Below, in pieces: positions 6,153 to 14,696 of a DNA stretch of 14,818 nt. Each line of letters starts with the position of its first letter. Position 1 is the first letter of the stretch. The position numbers and the translations under genes are program-made. The notes beneath the pieces are model-generated. The model made no database searches and was not told the origin of the DNA. It saw nothing but the letters and a program-made list of their open reading frames with translations. Source of the DNA: an uncultured Eubacteriales bacterium. Lineage in GTDB: Bacteria > Bacillota > Clostridia > Christensenellales > Borkfalkiaceae. The DNA is taken from contig USOJ01000006.1 in the NCBI GenBank assembly GCA_900556195.1, positions 1-14,818 on the forward strand, given 5' to 3'.

Positions 6153-7061
6153 ATGATTAAACTAAGTAAATTAAATCGTCGTAAAAAGTTCAATTTGTTC
6201 GAAGCGGTAGTGGGATGTATGCTCGTCTTGTACGGGGCGGCGGTTCTCGCGTTGATATTGTGGGGATTTTTCGCTTCCTTCCGTACTTACGCTTCGATAA
6301 GCAAAAGCCCGTGGAAGATATTCTCGGATTTAAGTTTCAAAAACTATATAGGCGTATTCAACGATTTTAAGACGATACGCGAATACGACGGCGGTTTCAA
6401 GACGATTTTCTTTGAAAAGATGTTTCTTAATTCCCTGCTGTACGCGGGCGGCGGAGCGTTGTGTCAGACGCTTTGCACGGCTGCCGTCGCTTACTGTACG
6501 TCGAGATACGACAATTTATGCAGTAAGATAATTCACTATACGGTTATCGTAACTCTTTCGCTGCCGATCGTAGGCAATCTCGCGTCTATGATAAACGTAA
6601 CCATAAAATTGAAAATATTCGACAGCATATTAGGCTCGTGGATAATGAAATTCGGTTTCAGCAATATATATTACCTTATCTTCTACGCCTTTTTCAAAAA
6701 GTTGTCGTGGGAATTCGCCGAATCGACTTTTCTGGACGGCGGCGGACACTACACCGTGTTTTTCCGCATAATGCTGCCGCTTGCCGTGCCCGTAATCGCT
6801 ACGGTGTTTTTGCTTAACTTCATACAATACTGGAACGATTTCGAAACGCCGTATATGTTTTTGCCCAATCACACCACTTCGGCGGTACTTCTGTATATGT
6901 CGGTTATCGGCGGAGGCGGAATGTGGGCTGGTCCGAGTCCGATAGACGTTACGGAACAACTCGCGGCGGCGTTCATGGTATTTTTACCGGTTTTCATACT
7001 GTTTCTCATATTCAGAAACAAAATAATGGGCAATCTTTCGGAGGGAGGAATCAAAGGATGA
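6153..7061 (+). CDS. ABC sugar importer permease, MalG/UgpE-like
   Basis: A 302-residue inner-membrane protein, second half of the importer channel. ATG 6153 is chosen because GGGGA (6140-6144) lies eight bases upstream; the frame is open further upstream, but only into the end of the previous gene. Hydrophobic segments fit six helices, beginning with AVVGCMLVLYGAAVLALILWGFF (split here as AVVGCMLVLYG and AAVLALILWGFF). The EAA loop starts at Glu187 (EFAESTFLDGGGHYTVFFRI) and is followed by MLPLAVPVIA, with WNDFETP after the next helix, all family hallmarks. The loop has GGG where most members have GA, a small variation. The TGA (7059-7061) overlaps the ATG of the next gene, indicating translational coupling. 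Confidence 0.95.
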   Translation: MIKLSKLNRRKKFNLFEAVVGCMLVLYGAAVLALILWGFFASFRTYASISKSPWKIFSDLSFKNYIGVFNDFKTIREYDGGFKTIFFEKMFLNSLLYAGGGALCQTLCTAAVAYCTSRYDNLCSKIIHYTVIVTLSLPIVGNLASMINVTIKLKIFDSILGSWIMKFGFSNIYYLIFYAFFKKLSWEFAESTFLDGGGHYTVFFRIMLPLAVPVIATVFLLNFIQYWNDFETPYMFLPNHTTSAVLLYMSVIGGGGMWAGPSPIDVTEQLAAAFMVFLPVFILFLIFRNKIMGNLSEGGIKG

Positions 7062-10000
7062 TAAAGACGAAACGCGTTACGATTTTTACGCTTATGGCGT
7101 TGGTCGCGTTAAACGTTGCGTTGGCTTTTGCCGTCGTCGGCAATCGCGCGGAAAAAACTTACGCCGCGGATATTTTCGAATACCGCGGGATAGTAAAAAC
7201 CGTTGCGGGCGATACGGACGGAACGAGTAAAGGGTTGAGGTTGTTCGCATACGACAACGGGGCGGCAGCCGAATTCAGAAACGTTCAGACGGATATTTTT
7301 CAATCCGAAATAAAAATAACCTCTTTCGGGGGCAATAAAGACCTTAAAAAATACTCGTTGGTTTTCGCCGACGAAAAGAGCGGAAAGAAATTTTCCGTGC
7401 AGGTTTCGGCGTATTCGGATTACAACGACGTCGCCGTGATTTATAACGGCGAAGCGGGCGGAATCGTTTACCCCGACGGGCTTAATACGGCGTACGGCGT
7501 TACCGCGGGCTATAACGAACAGGGCGTTTACACCAAATTTTCGGCAGACGTCTGCTCTTTGACGTTCGACCCCGAAAGCATGCAGGTCAGGATAAAAGGG
7601 GACGACGGCAATTATCGTCTCGTATGGGATTTCACCAAACGATACAACGACGGTAAATTGCTTGCCAACGACCTTACTTCTTTCAAGGAATACACCGTTT
7701 CGGTCGTGTTTGACGAAATAGCGGCTAACAGCCGCGGCGATTTATTGCTTTTATCTTTCGGCGGATATTCGCTCGACGGCGACGTTAAATACCGTCCGTC
7801 GATAATCGTTACCGCGGGAGCGAAACCCGTGGCGAATAAAGAATACGTTCTGCCCTCCGCAAGAGCGGTAAGCGAGAACGGCGACGCGGTTACCGACGAG
7901 ATAAAAGTTGCCGTATACGACGAAAAAGGCAACTTACTCGTCAAAAACGTCGGGAGTTTTACGCCGACGACTAAAGGCGCGCTTTACCTGTATTACGAAT
8001 ACGCCGCAAACGGCGTAACCGCGGACGCATGGTATAAAACCGAAGTTATAGACAAAAGCGAAATAACCGGAGAATTTGCGTTCGACGGCGAAATACCCGA
8101 AAAAGTCGGCGTGAACGCCGAGATATTCATACCCGAAGCGACGGTTATAACCAACGCCGTTGCGGAAGGAAAAGAAAGTTGTCTGGTTACCGTTAAATAC
8201 GGCGGCTCGGTCGTCGATAATCTTGAAAAGGTCGAAGGCGGTTTCACGCTCAGACTTACGTCCGACGGCGTTTATTATATAGAATACGTCGGCAAAACGT
8301 CTTACGCTTACAATAAAATCGTTAAAACCGTTACGGCGGACGAAAGCGTTCTTGCCGTAAACGCGGAAGATATCCCCGAAGAGTTCGCCGTAGGCTCGGA
8401 ATACGAATTTCCGTCTGCGGAGTTCTGCCTCGGAAAAGAAATCGCGGAAGCGACTGCGAAAATAATCGCTCCGTCGGGCAAAATCGAAAGCGGCAGAGTG
8501 AAACTCTCGGAAGCGGGGAAATATTCGCTTCGCTACGAAGCGACGTTAAACGGCGAAAGTTATACGCGCGTCGTCGATTTTCTCGTCAAGAAGAGATACG
8601 CCGACGGGTTCGATTCCAATGCGGAATACGCGGGGATGAGAACCAACAACGAAACGAAGGGCGTGAAAATCACGCTTACGGACAATAAAACGGTAACTTA
8701 CGATAAGACTATCGACTTGTCGAAATACTCTTTCGACGATAAGACGAATACGGGCAAAACCCTGTTACAGGTGAGTTTCGACCCGAAAAATATCGGAACG
8801 CCCGATCTCGATTCTTTCTTCGTCGTTCTGACGGATAAGTACGATTCGAGCAATTATATATCCGTAAGACTTAAATATCTCGCTTATACGCCGCAAGGCA
8901 CGTATATAAGGGCGAGATCGTCCGCGCAGTCGGCGTGGGTCGGTTATTATTACGATTTTATGTCTACCGAATTGCGCGTGGATTCCGCGACTACTCACGA
9001 AGAGGGCGGATTTATCGGTTCGGGCTGTTTTACTCACACGCTCAGCAATTACGAATTCGACACGATGTCCCTTCAACTTTATTTCGACTACGAAACGAAG
9101 TGTCTTTACGCCAGACCTTTGTGGCTGACGGGGCATTACGATCCGAGCGATAAAAATTCGAATCCCGACTACAATTCGAGAATAGTCCCGTGGCTCGTAT
9201 ATGATTTCGACAGCGCAGACCCCACGCTTAGCGCGGGAAATAAACCGTGGAACGGCTTTACCACGGGCGAAGCGATTTTAAGCGTGTACGCAAAAGGCAC
9301 GAGCGGTTCGGACGCGTTTATCCGCGTAATCGACGGCGAAGATCTTTCCAAGCCCTTGTACGACGATAAAGAAAACCCCATAATAAAGATCGACGTAGAC
9401 GAAAACGCCGTACCTACGGCGAAAGTCGGCGAGCCTTATAAGGTATTCGCTTATACCGCTACCGATAACGATTCCGCAATAATCGAAAAGGGCGTTACCG
9501 TAATTAACGACGCTTCGGGCAAAACGTTCGATATAAGCGCGGACGGAACTTTCACTCCCGTCGAAGGTACGTATACGTTCAGATATTACGCGGTAGACGC
9601 TTTCGGACACAGAACCGAAAAGAAGATTAAAGTAACGGCGAAAAGGAATATAGACGAGCCGGGCATAGAGGTGCGTTCTACCATGCCGTCTTCGGCGAAA
9701 TACGGCGACACCATAACGCTTGCCGATTACGAGATAACGAACGCGGGCGCGGGTGACGCGAGAGTGGATATAGAAGTCAGATGCGGAGACCTCGTCATTC
9801 CCGTAACGCACGGGAGTTTCGAATGTAAAGGCGCGACGGGCATTTACACCGTAACGTATACCGTAACCGATTATATCGGGCAGAGCATTCCGGTCAAAAA
9901 GAGAATAAACGTTACGAGAGACGAAGGGCTTTCGGTCGACGAAAACAATATAAATCTTCCCAAAGCGTTTATCGACGGCGACGAATTTGCGTTCGAAACC

Positions 10001-11305
10001 CGTTACGCGCTGTATTACGACGAAAATCTCGAAGAAAACCGCATACCCTGCGTTATAACCGTAACGGACGGAAACGGTCGTACCGTTATCGGCAAAGACG
10101 GTAAATATCGCCCGAAAGTATTATCGGACGGCTCTGACGCCACGGTCGAGATTTCTTTCGAACGCGACGGACTTAAAGAAACGATTACGAGAAAAGTTCC
10201 CGTAAAGACGGCGAAGAACGGCGACGGCTATACGGCGAATTACTTCATAACCGAAAACGCGGAAGTATCTTTGAGCAGTAACGGCGTTACGTTCGAAGTC
10301 AAAACGGGTAAAAACGAAATGAGTTTTTCGTTCGTCCGCCCGATATACGCGGGCGAAGCGATGCTCCGCTTTATCACGTACCCCGATTATTTCAACGCCG
10401 ATAGTTTCGAAGTCGTTCTCACCGATAAAGAAAACGCTTTGCAGAAGGTCGTTCTGACTTATACGAAACGCGGCGTTTCGTGGTATTGTTCGGTAAACGG
10501 CGGAGCGGAAACGTATGCTTTCGTCGACGCCGACGGATATCTGCAAATAAATTATAACAACTCCGCAAAAACTTTCACGGACGCGAACGCAAACCTGGTC
10601 GGCGTTGTTGAAAAGACCGTCTACGGCTCGGATTTCGGCGGATTTACGAGCGGGAACTTCTATCTCGATTGTAAAGTAAGCGGCATAAACGGCGTTGTGC
10701 GCGTGGGGATAAGAACGATTAACAATCAGACGATCAACAGCGTAAAGCGCGATATGCAGAAACCGTATATAAAGTCGGACGGCAAATACGAAGAGAGAGT
10801 TCCGAGCGGAACGACGGTAACTATCGGCTCGGCAATCGCTTACGACGTATTAAGTCCGATAGGCGAGATAAGGGTCGAAGTAAAGCGCGGCGACGAAACG
10901 ATCGTTGCCGAAAAGCCGCTTGCCGCGGGCGAAACCTTTACGGCAAACGAATGCGGAAGATACAGAATAACTTATCGCGTGTCGGATAAAAACGGCAACG
11001 CGGCAAGCGATTACGTTGAATTTTCGGTATACGACCCGATTAAACCCGAATTGACTTTCAACGGCAAAATCGCGGATAAAGTAAAGGTCGGCGCTACGAT
11101 TAAATTACCGAAGTACACGATTTCGGACGACCGCAAAGACGAAGTAAGCGTACACGTTTACATTATTGCTCCCGACGGAACGAGCGCGACCGTTACGAAC
11201 GGCAAATATACCGTAAAAGCGAAAGGAACGTATACTATCGTCTATCTGGCGAAAGACCCCAACGATAATTTCGTTATTTACAGATTTATAGTCAAAGCCG
11301 AATAA
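7058..11305 (+). CDS. Giant secreted multi-module protein: three related beta-rich modules and about eight Ig-like repeats
   Basis: A 1,415-residue exported protein. ATG 7058 overlaps the permease stop (ATGA) and follows GGAGG (7044-7048). A signal peptide covers residues 1-37 (hydrophobic core VTIFTLMALVALNVALAFAV, then TYAA as the likely cleavage site); there is no lipobox. The layout by rough residue number is: module A1 38-250; Ig-like repeats 262-333, 335-429, 430-518; module A2 519-760; Ig-like 773-863, 868-957, 958-1053; module A3 1054-1228; Ig-like 1234-1325, 1326-1415. The A modules share a core, SFFVVLTDK in A2, SFEVVLTDK in A3 and YSLVFADEK in A1, and a later strand after GFTTG/GFTSG. 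They look like jelly-roll carbohydrate-binding or lectin-like domains. The Ig-like units have the GxYTxxYxAxD pattern near their ends. No LPxTG, S-layer-homology or membrane anchor is visible at the C-terminus. Its place between importer and glycosidase-like genes suggests glycan capture outside the cell. No enzyme motif is recognised. Confidence 0.85.
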   Translation: MIKTKRVTIFTLMALVALNVALAFAVVGNRAEKTYAADIFEYRGIVKTVAGDTDGTSKGLRLFAYDNGAAAEFRNVQTDIFQSEIKITSFGGNKDLKKYSLVFADEKSGKKFSVQVSAYSDYNDVAVIYNGEAGGIVYPDGLNTAYGVTAGYNEQGVYTKFSADVCSLTFDPESMQVRIKGDDGNYRLVWDFTKRYNDGKLLANDLTSFKEYTVSVVFDEIAANSRGDLLLLSFGGYSLDGDVKYRPSIIVTAGAKPVANKEYVLPSARAVSENGDAVTDEIKVAVYDEKGNLLVKNVGSFTPTTKGALYLYYEYAANGVTADAWYKTEVIDKSEITGEFAFDGEIPEKVGVNAEIFIPEATVITNAVAEGKESCLVTVKYGGSVVDNLEKVEGGFTLRLTSDGVYYIEYVGKTSYAYNKIVKTVTADESVLAVNAEDIPEEFAVGSEYEFPSAEFCLGKEIAEATAKIIAPSGKIESGRVKLSEAGKYSLRYEATLNGESYTRVVDFLVKKRYADGFDSNAEYAGMRTNNETKGVKITLTDNKTVTYDKTIDLSKYSFDDKTNTGKTLLQVSFDPKNIGTPDLDSFFVVLTDKYDSSNYISVRLKYLAYTPQGTYIRARSSAQSAWVGYYYDFMSTELRVDSATTHEEGGFIGSGCFTHTLSNYEFDTMSLQLYFDYETKCLYARPLWLTGHYDPSDKNSNPDYNSRIVPWLVYDFDSADPTLSAGNKPWNGFTTGEAILSVYAKGTSGSDAFIRVIDGEDLSKPLYDDKENPIIKIDVDENAVPTAKVGEPYKVFAYTATDNDSAIIEKGVTVINDASGKTFDISADGTFTPVEGTYTFRYYAVDAFGHRTEKKIKVTAKRNIDEPGIEVRSTMPSSAKYGDTITLADYEITNAGAGDARVDIEVRCGDLVIPVTHGSFECKGATGIYTVTYTVTDYIGQSIPVKKRINVTRDEGLSVDENNINLPKAFIDGDEFAFETRYALYYDENLEENRIPCVITVTDGNGRTVIGKDGKYRPKVLSDGSDATVEISFERDGLKETITRKVPVKTAKNGDGYTANYFITENAEVSLSSNGVTFEVKTGKNEMSFSFVRPIYAGEAMLRFITYPDYFNADSFEVVLTDKENALQKVVLTYTKRGVSWYCSVNGGAETYAFVDADGYLQINYNNSAKTFTDANANLVGVVEKTVYGSDFGGFTSGNFYLDCKVSGINGVVRVGIRTINNQTINSVKRDMQKPYIKSDGKYEERVPSGTTVTIGSAIAYDVLSPIGEIRVEVKRGDETIVAEKPLAAGETFTANECGRYRITYRVSDKNGNAASDYVEFSVYDPIKPELTFNGKIADKVKVGATIKLPKYTISDDRKDEVSVHVYIIAPDGTSATVTNGKYTVKAKGTYTIVYLAKDPNDNFVIYRFIVKAE

Positions 11306-11318
11306 GGAGGGAGCGAAA

Positions 11319-13280
11319 GTGAAGAAAATAGTTTGTCTTATACTTACGCTTACGTTCGTTTTGTCGGCGTTCGCATTCGCGGGGTGCGGCAAAAAAACCG
11401 CGGGCGGCGGCGAGAAGAAAGAAACGAATATAGCGAGAACCGATATAAAGATAGTAGACGACGGCGAAACCGATTATTCGGTCGTTATTCCGCTTAAAGC
11501 GAGCGCGCATATAAACACCGCCGCGGCGGAACTCGTCAACTTCGTAAAAGAAGCGACGGGCGCGGGACTCGAAATAAAAACGGACGGAGAGACGTTTTCG
11601 GAAGATCTCAAAGTTATTTCGCTCGGAAACACCACGCTGTTTGAAAGCAGCGGGCTTAAATTGACGGATAAACTCGGCGAAACCGGATACGTCATGAAAC
11701 GCAGGGGCAACGCGCTTTTGATAAACGCCAAAGACGACAACGGCGTAATAGGCGCGGTATACGATATGCTCGGCTACGCGCTCGGTCTCGAATTTTACAG
11801 TTACGACGAATACGCGCTCGATAAAACGAAAGATCTCTATTTGTTCGATTTCGATACGGAATTCGTTCCGAGTACGGATATGAGAGATATAATGATGCGT
11901 TCGCTTACCACGCAATATCGTCAGCGCATGAGGCTTTATACCGGCGCGGGGCTGGGGCATTGGATAACTTTCGCGCATACCGTTACGGGCGCGAGCAGCA
12001 TATCTTCCATGGGTAACGATCTGTACGGATTTTTGCCGTACAGCGTGTACGGAAAAGCGCATAAAGACTGGTACGACTCGACGCATACGCAGGTCTGTTA
12101 CAGTAACGCCGAAATGCGCGCCGAAATGGTAGAGCAGATTAAACTTCGCATAGCCAAAAATCCCGACGGAAAATATCTGATGATCGGGCACGAAGACAAC
12201 TTCAATATGTGCGAATGCGACAATTGCGTAAAAGAAAGAGAATTGTACGGCGGTTACGGCGGGCAGGAACTCAATTTTACGAATCTCGTCGCCGAAGCGG
12301 TCGATAAATGGCTTGCCGACGCGTACCCCGGCAGAGAGATATTCTACGTGTTCTTCGCGTATCAGACTTCGCAGGAACCGCCCGTAAAAAGACAGACGGT
12401 AAACGGCAAAGAAGTCGCGGTGAAAGACAAGGACGGCAGATGCGTTCCGCATTACGAAAATCTTAAAATCCGCAAAAACGTAATGGTAATGTACTGTCCT
12501 ATTGACGCCGATTTCAGTCTCGGTTACTCCGAAAACGAAAACGGCACGCAATATTCGCAACTTAAAGGTTGGAGCGATTTGTTCTATAAGCAAGGGCTTC
12601 ACGACAACATTATAGTCTGGGGTTACAGCCTTGCGGTCATGAACTATTTCATTCCGCTTTATAATTTCGGAACGTTCAGCGCGCATTACAGATTTTACGA
12701 AGAGTGCGGCGTGCATTATATAGACGATCAGTCTTACGCGTCTTCCGGCATACCTTGCTTCGAAGCGTTGCAGATTTACGTTCAGTCTAAATTGATGTAC
12801 GACACTTCGCTCAATTATAACGATCTGGCTTACGACTTTATAGACCACTATTACGGCGAAGCGGGCGGAACGTTCAGAGAATATTTCGACTTTTTCAGAG
12901 CGTATTACGAATATCTTGCCGAAACTCAACAGATAACGGGAAGCATCTGGCAGGAAATGGGCAAGGAAGAATATTGGCCGACCGAAACGGTCGAACTCCT
13001 TATCGGTTATCTCGATAAATGCCTTGAAGATATCGAGCCGCTTAAAACGCAGAACCCCGATCGCTGGCAGGTATTGAACGACAGAATAAGAAGAGAAAGG
13101 CTCACGCCGATTTATCTTATGTTCACTCTCCACATGAACGAGTTGCCCAAAGAGAAAAAACTCGAATATCTTGCGGATATGAAATATTATACCAAAAAGT
13201 ACGAGATACTCGAAACGAGAGAATCCGCCCGCGATATCGATACGCTTCTTGAAACGTGGGAAAGGCAGATCGGAGGCTGA
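11319..13280 (+). CDS. DUF4838-domain lipoprotein, glycoside-hydrolase-like
   Basis: A 653-residue lipoprotein. GTG 11319 follows a strong TAAGGAGG (11303-11310) that overlaps the previous stop. The signal peptide ends FAGC with Cys23 as the lipid site. Residues about 45-190 form the N-terminal alpha-glucuronidase/hexosaminidase-type domain: a repeat of strands and helices with TAAAELVNFVKEATGAGLEI, ISLGNTTLF, GYVMKRRGNALLINAKDDNG and AVYDMLGYALGLEFYSYDEY. From about 195 a catalytic-type barrel of the DUF4838 family follows, with the family motif GHEDNFNMCECDNC (290-303) and aromatic-rich strands afterwards (YCPIDADFSLG, IIVWGY, YIDDQSYASSG). Some DUF4838 proteins are classified as GH163 endo-beta-N-acetylglucosaminidases acting on complex N-glycans; most members are untested. 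On the cell surface it would trim a glycan before import. Glu292 and Asp293 are conspicuous candidate acids, an inference only. Confidence 0.83.
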   Translation: MKKIVCLILTLTFVLSAFAFAGCGKKTAGGGEKKETNIARTDIKIVDDGETDYSVVIPLKASAHINTAAAELVNFVKEATGAGLEIKTDGETFSEDLKVISLGNTTLFESSGLKLTDKLGETGYVMKRRGNALLINAKDDNGVIGAVYDMLGYALGLEFYSYDEYALDKTKDLYLFDFDTEFVPSTDMRDIMMRSLTTQYRQRMRLYTGAGLGHWITFAHTVTGASSISSMGNDLYGFLPYSVYGKAHKDWYDSTHTQVCYSNAEMRAEMVEQIKLRIAKNPDGKYLMIGHEDNFNMCECDNCVKERELYGGYGGQELNFTNLVAEAVDKWLADAYPGREIFYVFFAYQTSQEPPVKRQTVNGKEVAVKDKDGRCVPHYENLKIRKNVMVMYCPIDADFSLGYSENENGTQYSQLKGWSDLFYKQGLHDNIIVWGYSLAVMNYFIPLYNFGTFSAHYRFYEECGVHYIDDQSYASSGIPCFEALQIYVQSKLMYDTSLNYNDLAYDFIDHYYGEAGGTFREYFDFFRAYYEYLAETQQITGSIWQEMGKEEYWPTETVELLIGYLDKCLEDIEPLKTQNPDRWQVLNDRIRRERLTPIYLMFTLHMNELPKEKKLEYLADMKYYTKKYEILETRESARDIDTLLETWERQIGG

Positions 13281-13281
13281 T

Positions 13282-14655
13282 ATGACTAAGATAAAGAGAA
13301 TAATCCGTATTTGTTTTTCGCTTTTGATTTCCGTAATCGTCGCGACGGCGACGGGGTGTTCCGCGAACGAGAAAAGCGAAGTTAAAAAACCGAAAACGAC
13401 GCTTGAAATAAGCGCGGCGGAAGTCGAACTCAACGAAGACGAAACTATCGTTCTTACGGCGACGACTAATTCCGACGAAACCGTAAAATGGTCTACGAGC
13501 GACGAAAAAATCGCTTCGGTATCGGCAAGCGGCAGAGTCATCGCGAAAACGGTCGGCGAAGCGACTATTTCGGCACAAGTCGAAAATCTTACCGAAAAAT
13601 GTAAGGTTAAAGTCGTTAAAAACGCCGACGGAACGGTTATAGAACTCGAAAAAGCGGCAAATCTTTCACTTGCGACGGGCGCGGAAAAAATCAAGGGAAG
13701 CGTTACGGTAAACGGCGTAAAAACCGATCTTGACGGGAGCGGCGCGGCGTTTTCTGTCGACGACGAACGCGTAGCGACGGTTTCGTCCGACGGAACGATA
13801 ACGCCGTTAAAGGCGGGCAGCGCGTTTCTGGAAATAACCGTCGGTAAAAAGAAGAAATCTTTCTCGCTTGAAGTGTATACCGCGTTTATAGCGACCGCCG
13901 ACGACTGGAACGCAATGCTCGCGGCGGAAGGCAATCCGAACGCTCGCTATCTCGTAACCGAAGATATAGACTTTACGGATAAAGAATATCGCGCAAAAAC
14001 CGAAAACGGCGGAAGCGTTATACTTAAAAACAGCGTTTCGGGCAGTATAGACGGCGGCGGACACTCGATAAAAAATATAACCATGCCGTCGGACGTCGTC
14101 GAACAATCTCTGTTCGGTACGGTGGTCGGTTTTACGCTTGAAAATATTTCTTTCGAGAACGTCAGATTTACGTCGGTAGCGTGCGGCATAGCCGTAAGAA
14201 TGATTCAGCACTACGACGAAGTCGACGAAAACGGATCGGTGATTCCCGGTTCTTCGAAGGTGGCTTACGATAAAATAAAGAACGTGTCGCTCGATTTCGT
14301 TTACGAAAACAACGGCGCGCGCGGAATATGCGGAGCGTATTACGGCGGCGGGCTTGAAAACGTCTTTCTTAATATGCGTATGGCAGACGGCAAAAAATTC
14401 AACGAAGCCGCGGATTACGCCGTTACGAATATCTTTTACGTATGGCGAGATAACAACTATTTCAACAATCTCATCGTGCTTACCGAGGACGGAAAAGTAA
14501 GCCTTGACTGGACGGTTACGGAAGGATCGAGGGACGTAAGCAAAGATACGACTTTCGTCTACGAAAATAAAATGGAAGCGTGCTATAAAGCGCGTTCGGT
14601 GTTCGATCCCGCCGTGTGGACGGTTATCCCCGGCGAACTTCCGAAACTTAAATAA
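13282..14655 (+). CDS. Surface lipoprotein with two Big_2-type Ig domains and a beta-helix-like C-terminus
   Basis: A 457-residue lipoprotein. ATG 13282 is preceded by GGAGG (13272-13276) at five bases and lies one base after the previous stop; the frame is open further upstream inside the DUF4838 gene, but that region has no start signal. The lipobox is ATGC, with Cys26 lipidated. Residues about 39-112 are a clear bacterial Ig-like group 2 domain (VKWSTSDEKIASVSASGRVIA, given here as VKWSTSDEKIAS and VSASGRVIA); about 120-198 is a second, more divergent one (VDDERVATVSSDGTITPLKAG). The rest (about 199-457) begins with DDWNAMLAA and DIDFTDKEY, then SGSIDGGGHSIKNITM, LFGTVVGFTLENISFENVRF, a parallel-beta-helix or GLUG-like pattern seen in surface adhesins and polysaccharide-binding proteins. 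It has no recognised catalytic residues. It probably helps hold the glycan near the importer. Confidence 0.85.
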   Translation: MTKIKRIIRICFSLLISVIVATATGCSANEKSEVKKPKTTLEISAAEVELNEDETIVLTATTNSDETVKWSTSDEKIASVSASGRVIAKTVGEATISAQVENLTEKCKVKVVKNADGTVIELEKAANLSLATGAEKIKGSVTVNGVKTDLDGSGAAFSVDDERVATVSSDGTITPLKAGSAFLEITVGKKKKSFSLEVYTAFIATADDWNAMLAAEGNPNARYLVTEDIDFTDKEYRAKTENGGSVILKNSVSGSIDGGGHSIKNITMPSDVVEQSLFGTVVGFTLENISFENVRFTSVACGIAVRMIQHYDEVDENGSVIPGSSKVAYDKIKNVSLDFVYENNGARGICGAYYGGGLENVFLNMRMADGKKFNEAADYAVTNIFYVWRDNNYFNNLIVLTEDGKVSLDWTVTEGSRDVSKDTTFVYENKMEACYKARSVFDPAVWTVIPGELPKLK

Positions 14656-14665
14656 AAGTAAAAAA

Positions 14666-14677
14666 CCGCTTCGGCGG
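14666..14677 (+). other. CCGC-TTCG-GCGG mini-hairpin between two lipoprotein genes
   Basis: A 4-bp G+C stem closed by a UUCG tetraloop with the stabilising C-G closing pair, 11 bases after the stop at 14655 and 9 bases before the AGGAGG of the next gene. It lacks a T-run, so it is not a terminator. It could act as a processing stop or 3'-end stabiliser that sets relative expression within the operon. Confidence 0.35.
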
Positions 14678-14696
14678 CTGTAAATAGGAGGAAAAA

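Noticed and set aside
11292..13934. 880-codon open frame on the minus strand opposite the DUF4838 and Big_2 lipoprotein genes
   Set aside because: Its length follows from the codon usage of the plus-strand genes, which leaves the opposite frame free of stops. It is rich in Phe, Arg and Val without domain patterns, has no ribosome binding site that I can see, and covers two convincing lipoprotein genes.
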